Shown piece after piece: positions 63,346-64,000 of a stretch of 64,000 nt of DNA (position 1 is its first letter; every line of letters starts with the position of its first letter). Origin of the DNA: an uncultured Bacilli bacterium (lineage in GTDB: Bacteria; Bacillota_I; Bacilli_A; RF39; UBA660). The translations under genes and the position numbers were made by a program. The notes beneath the pieces were generated by a model. The model worked only from the letters and a program-made list of their open reading frames with translations. It did not search any database and was not told where the DNA came from. The stretch is taken from contig CAKPDF010000001.1 in assembly GCA_934148535.1 (NCBI GenBank), positions 62,001 through 126,000 of the forward strand. The letters run 5' to 3'.

Positions 63346-63384
63346 TAAAAAGAAAAAGAAGCATCTAATTTTGCTCTTTTTCTT
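63346..63384 (-). terminator. Terminator of the PH-like gene
   Basis: AAGAAAAAGAGC/GCTTCTTTTTCTT stem with a one-base bulge, followed by TTT on the minus strand. Confidence 0.65.
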
Positions 63385-63805
63385 TATATTTTTTCTTTTC
63401 TTCCATCATATAAGTAGTTATATTATTTTCTATTTCTGGGAGTGCTCGGGGATCAATATTTGAAAGTGTTACTACTTCTTTAATAGTATCTATCTGTACT
63501 TTACCCCATAATAACTCTTTTGCTACTGTTAAGTCATTAAACATATCAGGTGTAATTGAAATAAAGAAATATCCCCACATTAATCTTTTGGTTGCTATTA
63601 TTATTCTTTTATTTGTTAATGCTACTACATTTGTATTTACGATATCAAATGAGCCAAAGTTTTTTTGAGCTGCAAAAGCATATATTACTTCTTCATCTGT
63701 ATTTAAATGCATATCAACTACTTTACAGTGTTGTTTTAATCTGAATGCTATTGTAATTGGATATTTATTTTTAAATTCTCTTACCATTTTATAGCAACTT
63801 TTCAT
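63365..63805 (-). CDS. Bacterial PH-domain-like protein (YvbH type)
   Basis: The 146-residue soluble protein has a PH-like beta-sandwich pattern: NTDEEVIYAFAAQ, NTNVVALTNKRIIIATKRLM and VQIDTIKEVVTL. Such domains bind phospholipids or proteins. A clear AGGAG precedes the ATG. It follows the thioredoxin-fold gene by 12 bases. Confidence 0.68.
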   Translation of the reverse strand: MKSCYKMVREFKNKYPITIAFRLKQHCKVVDMHLNTDEEVIYAFAAQKNFGSFDIVNTNVVALTNKRIIIATKRLMWGYFFISITPDMFNDLTVAKELLWGKVQIDTIKEVVTLSNIDPRALPEIENNITTYMMEEKKKYKEKEQN

Positions 63806-63817
63806 ATAAATTCACTC

Positions 63818-64000
63818 CTATTCACTAACTTTTTCTAATGTTATATATTCGCTTAGGAAACTATTTAATCCATCTTCATCTGTTTCGCCTTCTAAATAGT
63901 CTATTGCTTGGTTGCCTATTAAGATAATAGTTGTTGGAGTTCCCCAATTGTCTTTCTTTTTCTTAAAGAAAGTATTTGATTTTTGTAATGATGTAAATTC
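63818..64000 (-). CDS. Thioredoxin-fold protein (C-terminal part, cut by window edge)
   Basis: 61 codons of the 3' end are visible, ending EYITLEKVSE. WGTPTTIILIGNQAIDYLEG shows the cis-Pro and last strands of a thioredoxin fold. The active site (CxxC or not) lies outside the window, so whether it is a redox protein cannot be said. Downstream is the PH-like gene, in the same direction. Confidence 0.7.
   Translation of the reverse strand, partial: EFTSLQKSNTFFKKKKDNWGTPTTIILIGNQAIDYLEGETDEDGLNSFLSEYITLEKVSE

Overview
This window is about three-quarters A+T, uses the standard bacterial code (TGA ends genes at 41682 and 42953), and is read mostly from the minus strand. It looks like the chromosome of an uncultured, low-GC, endospore-forming member of the Bacilli, probably a gut lineage. 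The evidence is a complete Spo0A, a KinB-like histidine kinase, CotJ spore-coat genes, a YutD homologue, a T-box leader, a diderm-free cell-wall gene set and small 4Fe-4S ferredoxins. Species cannot be named from the sequence alone.

Layout. 1-9.6 kb: pyruvate phosphate dikinase (cut by the window edge), a divergent cotJ operon, yutD, a secreted glycosidase-like protein, a ferredoxin, a zinc phospholipase-like protein, a divergent superoxide dismutase and unknowns. 9.7-21 kb: translation genes (typA, tsf, rpsB, proS), a PLP enzyme, an SDR, a lone FtsK-like ATPase, and a structured RNA candidate just downstream of tRNA-His. 21.2-29 kb: replication, repair and wall/division genes (priA, radC, ruvA, ddl, ftsQ, murB, murG). 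29-35 kb: type IV-pilus/competence-like genes, a VrrA/YqfQ-like repeat protein, rhomboid and site-2 proteases, and cdsA. 35-39.5 kb: pheT and pheS behind a Phe T-box, and frr. 39.6-47.5 kb: spo0A, a divergent TIM, glycolipid-type glycosyltransferase, flippase-like protein, pgk, an LRR protein, gltX and tRNA-Glu. 47.7-52.5 kb: membrane and small proteins with no recognised function. 52.5-54.5 kb: a small accessory locus beside tRNA-Thr. 54.5-64 kb: uppP, helD, a hypervariable-looking surface protein, smr, the sporulation-type kinase, an EIIB-like relic, a LysM protein, a PH-like protein and the end of a thioredoxin-fold gene.

The most unusual parts are these. (a) At 52.57-54.34 kb two direct-repeat-delimited cassettes sit in tandem next to tRNA-Thr. 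The first holds a complete type I toxin/antisense-RNA pair (27-aa hydrophobic toxin with a TTG start, a sequestered ribosome site and a convergent antisense RNA). The second holds a class II Fic protein between two 82-bp palindromic repeats. (b) The last ~50 codons of the surface protein at 57.7-59.2 kb are GC-rich in an AT-rich gene and encode a lectin-fold tail typical of targets of diversity-generating retroelements; no reverse transcriptase lies in the window. (c) A ~100-nt multi-hairpin RNA with a strong terminator and a competing pairing follows tRNA-His.

How it fits together. Matches to the Spo0A box lie upstream of spo0A and of the KinB-like kinase, so these probably form one sporulation-entry circuit whose products include the CotJ coat proteins. 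The wall genes (ddl, murB, murG, ftsQ, uppP) and the lipid genes (cdsA, GT4, flippase-like) form the envelope-building content of the window.
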